Part shown: piece after piece, positions 1 through 4,765 of the stretch | Layout of the letters: each line of letters starts with the position of its first letter | How positions within the stretch are numbered: position 1 is the stretch's first letter | DNA from: Clostridia bacterium | GTDB lineage: Bacteria; Bacillota_A; Clostridia; Oscillospirales; CAG-272 | Length of the DNA stretch: 6,089 nt | NCBI GenBank assembly: GCA_017935805.1 | Contig: JAGBGV010000176.1 | Coordinates: 1-6,089 of the forward strand | Direction: 5' to 3' | The notes under the pieces: generated by a model | What the model was told of the DNA's origin: nothing | Seen by the model: the letters and a program-made list of their open reading frames with translations, nothing else | Databases searched by the model: none | Position numbers and translations under genes: made by a program

Positions 1-350
1 CAGAACTCTCTGCTCACGATGTTTGAGAACATAGTACCATTCTTGGACTCATGCTTGAATGTAAGTATAACACGCTTACCTTCAATATCCTTTAGAATTT
101 CTATACCGCTATCGGCAACGTGATTCTCGAAGTCTCTGGTTCTTTTGTTTTCCATGTCATTCAAGAACACCTCGCGGTGGCGGTATTGTCTGTTATCATC
201 GGAAAAGACACGATAAATAACCTCGTATGCACCTTCAGGTCCATACTTGTCACTATCGCACCAGTCCACACTTAACACTTCCGCGAAGTAAGTTCCTGCA
301 GGAATTAACCTTGCAGAAGTGCCACGATTTCTGTCTCTAAGATTTAACAT
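1..350 (-). CDS. Partial phage/ICE-type protein, possibly DUF669-like (3' end outside window)
   Basis: An uninterrupted reading frame of 116 codons starts with ATG at 350 and runs off the left edge, so its length is unknown. The protein begins MLNLRDRNRGTSARLIPAGT. The RLIPAGTYFAEVLSVDW stretch (residues 14-30), followed by a polar beta-rich segment (EVIYRVFSDD, residues 43-52) and KRVILTFKHE (92-101), recalls DUF669-type phage proteins, which are small and beta-rich and are thought to resemble single-strand DNA-binding proteins. This is recognition by eye and is only tentative. A Shine-Dalgarno-like AAAGGA (362-367) sits about 11 bases before the ATG. An in-frame ATG at 362 would add four residues (MVKT) but has no well-spaced ribosome binding site. 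The gene is the first one downstream of a perfect sigma-70 promoter at 466-494, so it probably opens a strongly transcribed operon that continues leftward. Confidence 0.7.
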   Translation of the reverse strand, partial: MLNLRDRNRGTSARLIPAGTYFAEVLSVDWCDSDKYGPEGAYEVIYRVFSDDNRQYRHREVFLNDMENKRTRDFENHVADSGIEILKDIEGKRVILTFKHESKNGTMFSNIVSREF

Positions 351-420
351 CGTTTTTACCATCCTTTCTTCAGATTTTTTTCAGCCTATGGCCGCGATCT
401 ATATAAAAGGCAAGAGGATA

Positions 421-444
421 CGTAAGCGTTAGTAGTAGCTCACG
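421..444 (-). other. Leader hairpin in the 5' UTR of the leftmost gene
   Basis: On the minus strand CGTGAGC and GCTTACG form a 7-bp stem (438-444 with 421-427, one G-U pair) around a 10-base loop. It lies 15-40 bases after the predicted transcription start and about 70 bases before the ATG at 350. The upstream arm CACAGG (453-458) can pair imperfectly with CCCGTG (441-446), which shares bases with this stem, so two alternative folds are possible. I do not recognise a known riboswitch class. Confidence 0.4.
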
Positions 445-465
445 GGTTCTTCACCTGTGACACGT

Positions 466-494
466 ATTATATAACATGGGCAACGCTATGTCAA
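466..494 (-). promoter_or_regulatory. Perfect consensus sigma-70 promoter, leftward
   Basis: Read on the minus strand, TTGACA (489-494) is followed by exactly 17 bases and then TATAAT (466-471). Both hexamers match the consensus at all six positions with the optimal spacer. Transcription should start near 459, giving a leader of about 110 bases to the ATG at 350. A promoter this strong usually needs repression in a mobile element. The imperfect inverted repeat at 493-539 touches the -35 box and is one candidate operator. Confidence 0.85.
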
Positions 495-539
495 GGCTCC
501 AGGCAAAAGTTTTTTGAGCATGTTGCCATTTTGAGCCTT
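493..539. repeat. Imperfect inverted repeat overlapping the -35 box
   Basis: AAGGCTC (493-499) pairs with GAGCCTT (533-539) and, inside it, GGCAA (502-506) pairs with TTGCC (523-527). The two stems total 12 bp, separated by an unequal internal loop, with a 16-base terminal loop. TTTTGAGC also occurs twice as a direct repeat here (512-519 and 530-536, the second sharing TTTGAGC). The outer arm overlaps the first two bases of the TTGACA box of the leftward promoter. It could be an operator, or an arm of a recombination site; function is unproven. Confidence 0.45.
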
Positions 540-554
540 ATTTCAACGAGCTAT

Positions 555-627
555 AATGTACATTGTGCACAAGTATTTCGCATTTTTGCATCCACCACAT
601 TCACTATTTGTTAACAATGTGCATGCA
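555..627. repeat. Cluster of short perfect palindromes
   Basis: Four perfect palindromes lie within 73 bp: AATGTACATT (555-564), TTGTGCACAA (563-572), TTGTTAACAA (608-617) and TGCATGCA (620-627). The second and third share the half-site pattern TTGT-NN-ACAA, with centres exactly 45 bp apart. CACATT (596-601) is also repeated inverted as AATGTG (616-621). This could be a paired operator, a binding site for a dimeric recombination protein, or chance in A+T-rich DNA. Confidence 0.4.
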
Positions 628-780
628 GGATTTCCTCGGTCATTTTCTTCGGAGCCAGTAAATCCTCAACGCAAAAATTCTCATTTTTTGGTTTAAAAAA
701 GCCCAAATTAGCCTCTATTTTCGTCAACATTAACAAACTTTCATTTTTCTGGTTCTATCATGCCTTTTAGACTCATTTTT

Positions 781-870
781 TCACTCCAGTACACTTCAAC
801 CCACACCAAAGAACACCACAGAAGCACACAACCCGTACCCAAATCTTTTACAATTTTACATTTTTACATT
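781..870. repeat. C-rich, G-poor stretch with imperfect short repeats
   Basis: On the plus strand 781-860 contains about 29 C and only 5 G, a very strong strand skew. Imperfect units of about ten bases occur in a row (CACCAAAGAA, CACCACAGAA, then GCACACAACC), followed by three TTTTACA-like units (847-869). It lies just beyond the recombinase terminator. I see no gene in it. Confidence 0.4.
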
Positions 871-886
871 TTTATATTGAATGCTT

Positions 887-914
887 GCAAAAAAAGACGG
901 CCTACACCGTCTTT
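887..914 (-). terminator. Intrinsic terminator of the recombinase operon
   Basis: On the minus strand AAAGACGG (907-914) pairs perfectly with CCGTCTTT (893-900) around a six-base loop TGTAGG, and the stem runs into a tract of seven T. The loop contains the TAG stop codon of the recombinase (902-904), so the last codons of the gene form the upstream arm of the terminator. Confidence 0.85.
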
Positions 915-2452
915 CTTTGATCGTAGACTTCACGCCTGGTGGCATCGTAGCTTCTGTTAAGCTCAGGGAAAATATCAAGGCCGGTATTCAAGGTGATACG
1001 AACCTGGTATGTACTCACCTCTATCCTATATATGAAGCCTCGTATAAACTCCTTGTACTGCATTGAGCCCGGCGATTTTCTTACCTCTGCATACTCTGCA
1101 AGTATGAGCGCCGGATCAACTGCGGTATTACCCCTGTTGTATACTTCACCGGTAGTATACCTATCAAGCTCTGCCTTGCGGCTTTCAAGCTCTTTTAGTC
1201 TTGCTATAAGCACATCCGAGATCAGCCCATTCTCTATGGCATCGGCAACGTTTTTCAGAGCCTCATCTATTTCCCTCCTCTCACGCTCCACGTGACTTTC
1301 TGCGGGAATCTGTACCGTTTCTGCGTACTTCTCGATCTCCCTGCAGATTCTTTTAAGAGATCTTGTGTTAAGTATCTCCCTCTCGATGAGATTCACCACA
1401 TAGCTCTCCAGATAGTCACGATTTATCTCCTTGTTGGTGGGACATACGTATTTCCGACTGGGGCACCGGTATGTTACATACAGACGCTTATTACGGCCGG
1501 AATAGCGTGAGTTACCAACCATAGACTTACCACACTCGTGACAGTAAACTTTACCTGAGAGCAAATATGTCTCCCTTGCATTAGACCTTCCTCCTGTATG
1601 CTTGCGCTCTGTAATGATCGCCTGAACCTTTGCGTATGTGTCACTATCAATGATCTGAGGGCATCCACCCTCGACGAAGACAATATCATCATCGTCCTTG
1701 TAAAGGTGAGTGTTACGTCTGCCCATGGCATCCTTAGCAGAAGCGCGGTTGAAGACAAACGTTCCCATATATTTCTGATTACCAAGTATACCGTAAAGAC
1801 TATTCTTCTGAAACTCACGTCCGAGCTTTGTTTTTCTCCCAAGCTCATGAAGCCTGTCAAGAATCGCAGAATAGCCATACCCTCTGCTACACATATCAAA
1901 TATGATACGGACTGTGTCAGCCTCCTCCTCGTTGATTACAAGACGTTTTGTTACAGGGTCTATATCATAGCCTAATGGAGGCTTACTGCCGGTGTGCTTA
2001 CACTGTATCGCAGTCTCACGAAGTCCCTTCATAACTTCGCGTGCAAGGTTAAAAGAATAATATTCTGCCATACCTTCGAGTACGCTTTCCATCATGATAC
2101 TCTCGGGAGAATCATCAAGATTTTCAAGGACACTGTAAACAGTTACACCGTTCTTTTTAAGCTCACGCTTATACACTGCTGAATCGTATCGGTTTCTTGC
2201 GAACCTATCAAGCTTATGTACCAGGACTATGTTAAATGTATGAGCGTTGCTGTCAGCTATCAGCCGTTGAAATGCCGGTCTACGGTCTATGGTAGCGCTT
2301 TTGGCTTCATCAATATAACGCTCAACTATTACAAAGCCATGCTGTTTACAGTATGCTTCCATAGCTCGCATCTGTGCATCTATGCTTTCCGATCGCTGGT
2401 TATCTGAGCTGAATCTTGCATATAGAGCAACTATATTAACTGTGCGGATCAT
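902..2452 (-). CDS. Large serine site-specific recombinase (integrase)
   Basis: This 516-residue protein catalyses site-specific integration and excision of DNA through a phosphoserine intermediate. The N-terminal resolvase domain (about 1-145) carries YARFSSDNQ, with the nucleophile expected at Ser15 and Arg13 beside it, then KLDRFARNR (80-88) with the conserved active-site arginines and a glutamate-rich segment before helix E. The recombinase DNA-binding domain follows (about 155-285; PPLGYDIDP, NSLYGILGNQKYMG). A zinc ribbon has Cys304, Cys307, Cys330 and Cys337. A coiled-coil region (about 355-435) and a short C-terminal tail complete the typical large-serine-recombinase layout and length. 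The ATG at 2452 is preceded by AAGGAGG, 11 bases away. It is last in the DUF3846-DUF1643 operon. All expected catalytic and zinc residues are present, so it is probably functional. TnpX-type, ICE and prophage members cannot be told apart here. Confidence 0.95.
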   Translation of the reverse strand: MIRTVNIVALYARFSSDNQRSESIDAQMRAMEAYCKQHGFVIVERYIDEAKSATIDRRPAFQRLIADSNAHTFNIVLVHKLDRFARNRYDSAVYKRELKKNGVTVYSVLENLDDSPESIMMESVLEGMAEYYSFNLAREVMKGLRETAIQCKHTGSKPPLGYDIDPVTKRLVINEEEADTVRIIFDMCSRGYGYSAILDRLHELGRKTKLGREFQKNSLYGILGNQKYMGTFVFNRASAKDAMGRRNTHLYKDDDDIVFVEGGCPQIIDSDTYAKVQAIITERKHTGGRSNARETYLLSGKVYCHECGKSMVGNSRYSGRNKRLYVTYRCPSRKYVCPTNKEINRDYLESYVVNLIEREILNTRSLKRICREIEKYAETVQIPAESHVERERREIDEALKNVADAIENGLISDVLIARLKELESRKAELDRYTTGEVYNRGNTAVDPALILAEYAEVRKSPGSMQYKEFIRGFIYRIEVSTYQVRITLNTGLDIFPELNRSYDATRREVYDQRKTV

Positions 2453-2470
2453 AGGCTTTTAGCCTCCTTT
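2453..2470 (-). promoter_or_regulatory. Recombinase ribosome binding site folded into a small hairpin
   Basis: The Shine-Dalgarno AAGGAGG (2463-2469) overlaps a 5-bp hairpin, AGGCT-AAA-AGCCT (2453-2465), whose 3' arm abuts the ATG at 2452. Pairing would hide half of the ribosome binding site and could lower recombinase translation, unless a ribosome ending the upstream gene opens it. The stem is short, so the effect may be modest. Confidence 0.5.
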
Positions 2471-2475
2471 TTTGT

Positions 2476-2503
2476 GTGATCCCACATGGTTATGTGGGAT
2501 CAC
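2476..2503 (-). other. 12-bp perfect hairpin between DUF1643 gene and recombinase
   Basis: GTGATCCCACAT (2476-2487) and ATGTGGGATCAC (2492-2503) are perfect inverted copies around a 4-base loop. The DUF1643 stop codon TAA (2490-2492) lies in the loop and its edge. On the transcribed strand the stem is followed by ACAAAAAA rather than T residues, so it is not a standard terminator. It more likely affects coupling, mRNA stability or read-through into the recombinase; a protein-binding palindrome is also possible. Confidence 0.75.
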
Positions 2504-3086
2504 TACTGTTATTATCTGTGGCCGTCTCTTCTGCTTCTGTTACCGATTCTTCAGTATCTTCATATTCGGGATTGTAGACTTCAAGAATCCACTTTTCTCT
2601 GCATGATGGAGTCAAGGGATGTATTCCGCTTTTTCTGCCGTCACTGATTACCCTAAACTTTTCTTTGTGCTTGGAGAGGAGAGTCAGCACCTGGTCGATT
2701 CTGTTGCTTATACGCACATTTTTCTCGGCACCGCATCCCCAGGCAAGAATTATCTCAGAGGACTGCTCACAACATTTGAGTATGTAATTGTCGTTCTCAT
2801 AGTCATTGATATCTGTATCCTGAGCAAATCGCATCTGCAGTTTGGGGGTAAGAATAGTGAAAAGATTGACGATGAACACACCGCCGTATTCTTCAAGCCT
2901 CACTATGTTGTTAACTACAAGGCTTGTTGTTAAATCGCAGATGATTGTGTCACTCATTGATGGATTGAGCATTATGACACATGCCATAGGCTTGTCTTTG
3001 TTCCACACCTGCTTCCACATAAGTCTGTGAGTTTTATCATCGTTGAAGACTGCCTCGCATCTTATTGTATCTTTCTCGGTTATCAT
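2490..3086 (-). CDS. DUF1643 family protein
   Basis: The 198-residue protein matches the DUF1643 pattern: RLMWKQVW (21-28), VIMLNPSMSD (37-46), DLTTS (51-55), GGVFIVNLFTI (68-78), a D-x-END segment (92-99), ILAWGCGA (113-120) and SGIHPLTPS (153-161). The family is found in bacteria, phages and mobile elements, and its biochemical role is not established to my knowledge. The motif order LNPS, VNLF, WG-x-A and HPLTPS recalls uracil-DNA-glycosylase folds, which is my inference. Residues from about 170 form a strongly acidic, probably disordered tail, an addition to the usual domain. No signal peptide or membrane segment is seen, so it should be cytosolic. The ATG has AAAGGAG seven bases upstream, which overlaps the end of the preceding gene 13 bp away, suggesting translational coupling. 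Confidence 0.88.
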   Translation of the reverse strand: MITEKDTIRCEAVFNDDKTHRLMWKQVWNKDKPMACVIMLNPSMSDTIICDLTTSLVVNNIVRLEEYGGVFIVNLFTILTPKLQMRFAQDTDINDYENDNYILKCCEQSSEIILAWGCGAEKNVRISNRIDQVLTLLSKHKEKFRVISDGRKSGIHPLTPSCREKWILEVYNPEYEDTEESVTEAEETATDNNSSDPT

Positions 3087-3099
3087 TGTTTATCTCCTT

Positions 3100-3450
3100 T
3101 CAATAGCCTTCCTCAAAGGCCTCAGTGATCTCTGTGGGGGCATCTGTTACCTGCATTACTATTACCACAGAATAGTCGTTATTGAGCAAATACAGGGCTG
3201 AGCAGAGCCCACAGTCGGTGTTAACGTATTCCAGGGTATTGTTACTGTAATCAAAGTAAAGTTTAATCTCCTCAGCCTTTGTACCGGGGGTAGCAAAGAG
3301 AACGTAACCGCCGTCATCCGTATCAACATTTCTGTCACTACCATAGTGCAGGTCAAGGTTTGATACCCATTCGTAGAGGTTCCTGTACTCCACCTCAGTA
3401 AGTGACGGAATCTTTGCCAGGTCTGCTATGTTACCGATCTTGTACACCAT
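3100..3450 (-). CDS. Small acidic protein of unknown function
   Basis: I do not recognise this 116-residue protein. It is acidic, mixed alpha/beta in appearance, and has no signal peptide or transmembrane segment. An N-terminal helical part (about 10-32, IPSLTEVEYRNLYEWV) is followed by beta-like segments (GGYVLFATPG, residues 47-56; IKLYFDYS, 62-69; YSVVIVMQV, 93-101) and a Cys-x-x-Cys pair at residues 80-83. That single pair is too little to call a zinc site. It is sandwiched between DUF3846 and DUF1643 genes: only 2 bp separate it from the DUF3846 stop codon, and its ribosome binding site GGAGGAG lies inside the last codons of that gene. It is therefore very likely co-translated and a genuine gene of the operon. 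It may be an accessory protein of the element. Confidence 0.8.
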   Translation of the reverse strand: MVYKIGNIADLAKIPSLTEVEYRNLYEWVSNLDLHYGSDRNVDTDDGGYVLFATPGTKAEEIKLYFDYSNNTLEYVNTDCGLCSALYLLNNDYSVVIVMQVTDAPTEITEAFEEGY

Positions 3451-3452
3451 GG

Positions 3453-3842
3453 TTACTCCTCCGCTATGAATCTGAAGAATATCCTGCTTGCAATCTCATC
3501 AGGATCGATATTCTCATACTCCCAGAACATTTCCGTGTAGACCTCGGTCTGTTCCTTGGTAAGTGAAGTAAGCTCACCCTCTCCATCGTCTGCAACAACA
3601 TAGAATACGCCACAGAGGATATCGTCACCAAGGCGTCTGTTAGGGGTAAGGCCAATAAGCTTTCCTTCCTCGTTACACAGCACGCTCACATTATCCTCAA
3701 TGTAAACGTATTCGATAAGGCCTTGCTCGGGAGCTCCTATTGATACAGCCTTCTGCAGAGAATCAAGATCACAGCTAAGCTCAACGAGCTTAGGTCTTTC
3801 ATTTGGCTCAACCATGAGCGCTTTAACCTGTCTTTTCTTCAT
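3453..3842 (-). CDS. DUF3846 family protein
   Basis: The 129-residue protein has the expected DUF3846 layout. It opens with a beta strand ending in VEP (KALMVEP, residues 7-13) and a SLQ-containing helix (LDSLQKAVS, 26-34). A beta segment follows (LIEYVYIED), then the family hallmark NEEGKLIGLTPNR (57-69), and then DDILCGVFYVVADD (73-86) with a SLT segment. Family members are small proteins of phages, plasmids and conjugative elements, often near DNA-handling genes; no activity is established. It is the first gene of a four-gene operon ending with the serine recombinase. The ATG at 3842 has AAGGAG about seven bases upstream. A hairpin (3868-3895) and a weak promoter candidate lie just upstream and could control the whole operon. 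Confidence 0.9.
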   Translation of the reverse strand: MKKRQVKALMVEPNERPKLVELSCDLDSLQKAVSIGAPEQGLIEYVYIEDNVSVLCNEEGKLIGLTPNRRLGDDILCGVFYVVADDGEGELTSLTKEQTEVYTEMFWEYENIDPDEIASRIFFRFIAEE

Positions 3843-3867
3843 GTCAGGTCTCCTTAAAAATAGATTA

Positions 3868-3895
3868 ACCGATAACAGCCATTGCTGTTATCGGT
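3868..3895 (-). terminator. 12-bp hairpin upstream of the DUF3846-recombinase operon
   Basis: ACCGATAACAGC (3868-3879) and GCTGTTATCGGT (3884-3895) form a perfect 12-bp stem with a 4-base loop. On the minus strand it is followed by TTAATCTATTTTT, a broken T tract, so it may be a weak terminator for the HTH gene, an attenuator, or a leader hairpin of the operon. It ends 25 bases before the DUF3846 start codon. Confidence 0.55.
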
Positions 3896-3899
3896 CATT

Positions 3900-3929
3900 T
3901 CTATAATATATATTTGTAAACGGAGACAA
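3900..3929 (-). promoter_or_regulatory. Weak promoter candidate for the DUF3846-recombinase operon
   Basis: On the minus strand TTGTCT (3924-3929) and TATAGA (3900-3905) are separated by 18 bases; each matches four of six consensus positions. Overlapping TATATT and TATTAT sequences offer other -10 choices. Transcription from here would start inside or just before the 3868-3895 hairpin. The surrounding DNA is A+T-rich, so this may be chance. Confidence 0.25.
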
Positions 3930-3934
3930 TACGG

Positions 3935-4138
3935 TTACTCATCCTTACCGCCATCGTACCTGGTAAGCACGCTATCAAGGAGTGCCCTCTCCACGTACAT
4001 TCGTCCACCTATGAACTTTATAGGTAGTTGGTCTCGTACAAACATACGTATTCTCTTTTTGCTTATGGGAAGGTACTCCCTCTGAATATCGTCTATGCTT
4101 AAATATTTTCTTTCTACTTTCTTGCCTTGCTTTTCTAT
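3935..4138 (-). CDS. Excisionase-like small helix-turn-helix protein with a non-AUG start
   Basis: The frame encodes KYLSIDDIQREYLP, then ISKKRIRMFV, then LPIKFIGGRMYVER, a short winged helix-turn-helix pattern typical of excisionase or MerR-like DNA-binding proteins of integrative elements. Such proteins bind near attachment sites and steer the recombinase toward excision. No ATG, GTG or TTG lies upstream of residue 32, and starting at that internal ATG would destroy the HTH. A TAG at 4145-4147 closes the frame, leaving ATT at 4144 or ATA at 4138 as starts. I chose ATA: it overlaps the upstream stop as ATAG and sits nine bases after AAAGGGGG, giving 67 residues. ATT (69 residues) would be only three bases from that site. 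The frame ends at TAA 3935-3937. A start-codon mutation or sequencing error is the alternative. Confidence 0.75.
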   Translation of the reverse strand: MEKQGKKVERKYLSIDDIQREYLPISKKRIRMFVRDQLPIKFIGGRMYVERALLDSVLTRYDGGKDE

Positions 4139-4461
4139 CTTAATCTACCCCCTTTGATGGTTTGCTTTGTTGATGGTTTTGAGGCCTCCTCACTATCGTA
4201 GGTCTTGCCGTCGAAAAGCCTGAAAATTTTCTTCTCTTGTCCCAGTGCACTTAGCTTCTCATTCTTAGCGAGAGCTCTGCCGATCTTGACAGCCTCGCTT
4301 TGAGTGAGCACCTCGGTGGAAAAGTAGTCCTCGAAAACCTTGGGATCCTTCCCCGGGACAGTCTGATTTATGATATCTACAATTATTTGTTCGTAGCACT
4401 TTAGATTCACATCGCGGAAATCTGCGTTAGCAAGCTTAAACTTGCGCCTTTTAGTAGCCAT
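4135..4461 (-). CDS. Small basic protein of unknown function, paired with the HTH gene
   Basis: I do not recognise this 108-residue protein. The N-terminus is very basic (MATKRRKFKL), followed by a probably helical middle (about 14-34 and 52-70, including LTQSEAVKIGRALAKNEKL) and a basic, low-complexity tail ending KGGRLR. There is no signal peptide or membrane segment. The composition fits a small nucleic-acid-associated or regulatory protein, but this is inference only. The ATG at 4461 is preceded by AGGAGG with a 5-base spacer, which supports it as a real gene. Its stop codon overlaps the likely start of the excisionase-like gene, so the two are probably co-translated and may act together in excision or its control. 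No clear promoter is visible directly upstream. Confidence 0.75.
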   Translation of the reverse strand: MATKRRKFKLANADFRDVNLKCYEQIIVDIINQTVPGKDPKVFEDYFSTEVLTQSEAVKIGRALAKNEKLSALGQEKKIFRLFDGKTYDSEEASKPSTKQTIKGGRLR

Positions 4462-4765
4462 ATTAGCCTCCTATATAGTAAAAATTTGTACCCTCGGGCA
4501 CTTCTAATTATTTGTTAGTTATTTTTAGCACGAATGCGTATAGCTGTGGAAAAGGAGGTCTTTGTGGTACTAATGGGAGGTGAAAATCGAATTTTTTGTA
4601 TTAAAGTAAAGGAAACAAGCGGCCTCTCGCTGCCGCTTGTTTCCTTTACTAATTTTTTGTTTATTTTTGTGGTGGGGGAGGTAGAGGGATGTATGATATA
4701 CACCACTATCTCCGATATAACAGAATCTAAAATATGCTAATTGGTTTTAGGTTTGTTAAAGCAAA
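4462..4765. other. Non-coding region between hsdR and the small basic-protein gene
   Basis: About 300 bp hold no supported gene. The main feature is the long hairpin at 4605-4650. The plus strand carries two Shine-Dalgarno-like motifs (AAAGGAGG at 4551-4558 and GGGAGG at 4575-4580); read on the minus strand these are CCTCC motifs that could pair with the AGGAGG before the gene at 4461. This is the likely junction between the restriction locus and the recombinase module. No matching repeat was found in the 351-901 region beyond chance-length similarities. Confidence 0.6.
4605..4668. terminator. Strong long-stem terminator, probably bidirectional
   Basis: Two perfect 19-base arms (4605-4623 and 4632-4650) enclose an 8-base loop, with a G+C-rich top (GCGGC/GCCGC). 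On the plus strand the stem runs into a long T-rich tail (4653-4668). On the minus strand the 3' arm itself is T-rich and continues TTAATAC, giving a weaker tail. As hsdR points toward it and no plus-strand gene is convincing, it most likely ends hsdR transcription. The 10-base sequence AATTTTTTGT flanks it on both sides (4590-4599 and 4651-4660). Confidence 0.75.

Larger units (their letters stand above)
351..901. other. Long non-coding region between recombinase terminator and next operon
   Basis: About 550 bp hold no convincing gene on either strand; the open frames here are short, lack ribosome binding sites and have low-complexity composition. From right to left the region contains a T-rich terminator tail, a TTTTACA-type repeat and a C-rich, G-poor stretch (about 781-870), an A+T-rich part (about 660-760), a palindrome cluster (555-627), an imperfect inverted repeat (493-539), a leftward promoter (466-494) and a leader hairpin (421-444). 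Long non-coding DNA beside a large serine recombinase is where attachment sites of integrative elements often lie. I cannot define one, because serine-recombinase cores are only a few bases long and the other element end is not visible. Confidence 0.7.
902..4461 (-). mobile_element. Probable integration/excision module of an ICE, IME or prophage
   Basis: A large serine recombinase, a small excisionase-like HTH protein and DUF3846/DUF1643 proteins lie together on one strand in compact units. Such sets are typical of clostridial integrative elements. The coordinates cover only these genes; no direct repeats or attachment cores could be fixed, so the true ends are unknown and the element may extend past either edge of the window. 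Confidence 0.5.

Noticed and set aside
529..557. Plus-strand TATAAT at 552-557 as a promoter
   Set aside because: No acceptable -35 hexamer at 16-18 bases and no plus-strand gene downstream.
730..738. TTAACAAAC matching the complement of GTTTGTTAA at 4751-4759 as possible element-end repeats
   Set aside because: Nine A+T-rich bases in inverted orientation are expected by chance between two regions of this size.
760..1066. Two plus-strand open frames across the end of the recombinase and its terminator
   Set aside because: They overlap the recombinase antisense, have low-complexity sequence and lack ribosome binding sites.
1474..1899. Minus-strand open frame of 141 codons inside the recombinase
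   Set aside because: It lies in another frame within a well-supported recombinase gene, has no ribosome binding site and matches no recognisable family.
4135..4160. Programmed -1 frameshift joining the 108-residue protein to the HTH protein
   Set aside because: A slip at the G run would meet a TAG in the new frame (4145-4147) before the HTH sequence, and no good slippery heptamer lies after it. Stop-restart at ATA or ATT is simpler.
4534..4740. Plus-strand open frame with a good Shine-Dalgarno (AAAGGAGG) before an in-frame GTG at 4564
   Set aside because: The frame runs straight through both arms of the 19-bp hairpin and its T-rich tail, so most of its sequence is explained by the terminator. 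No promoter or recognisable protein was found.
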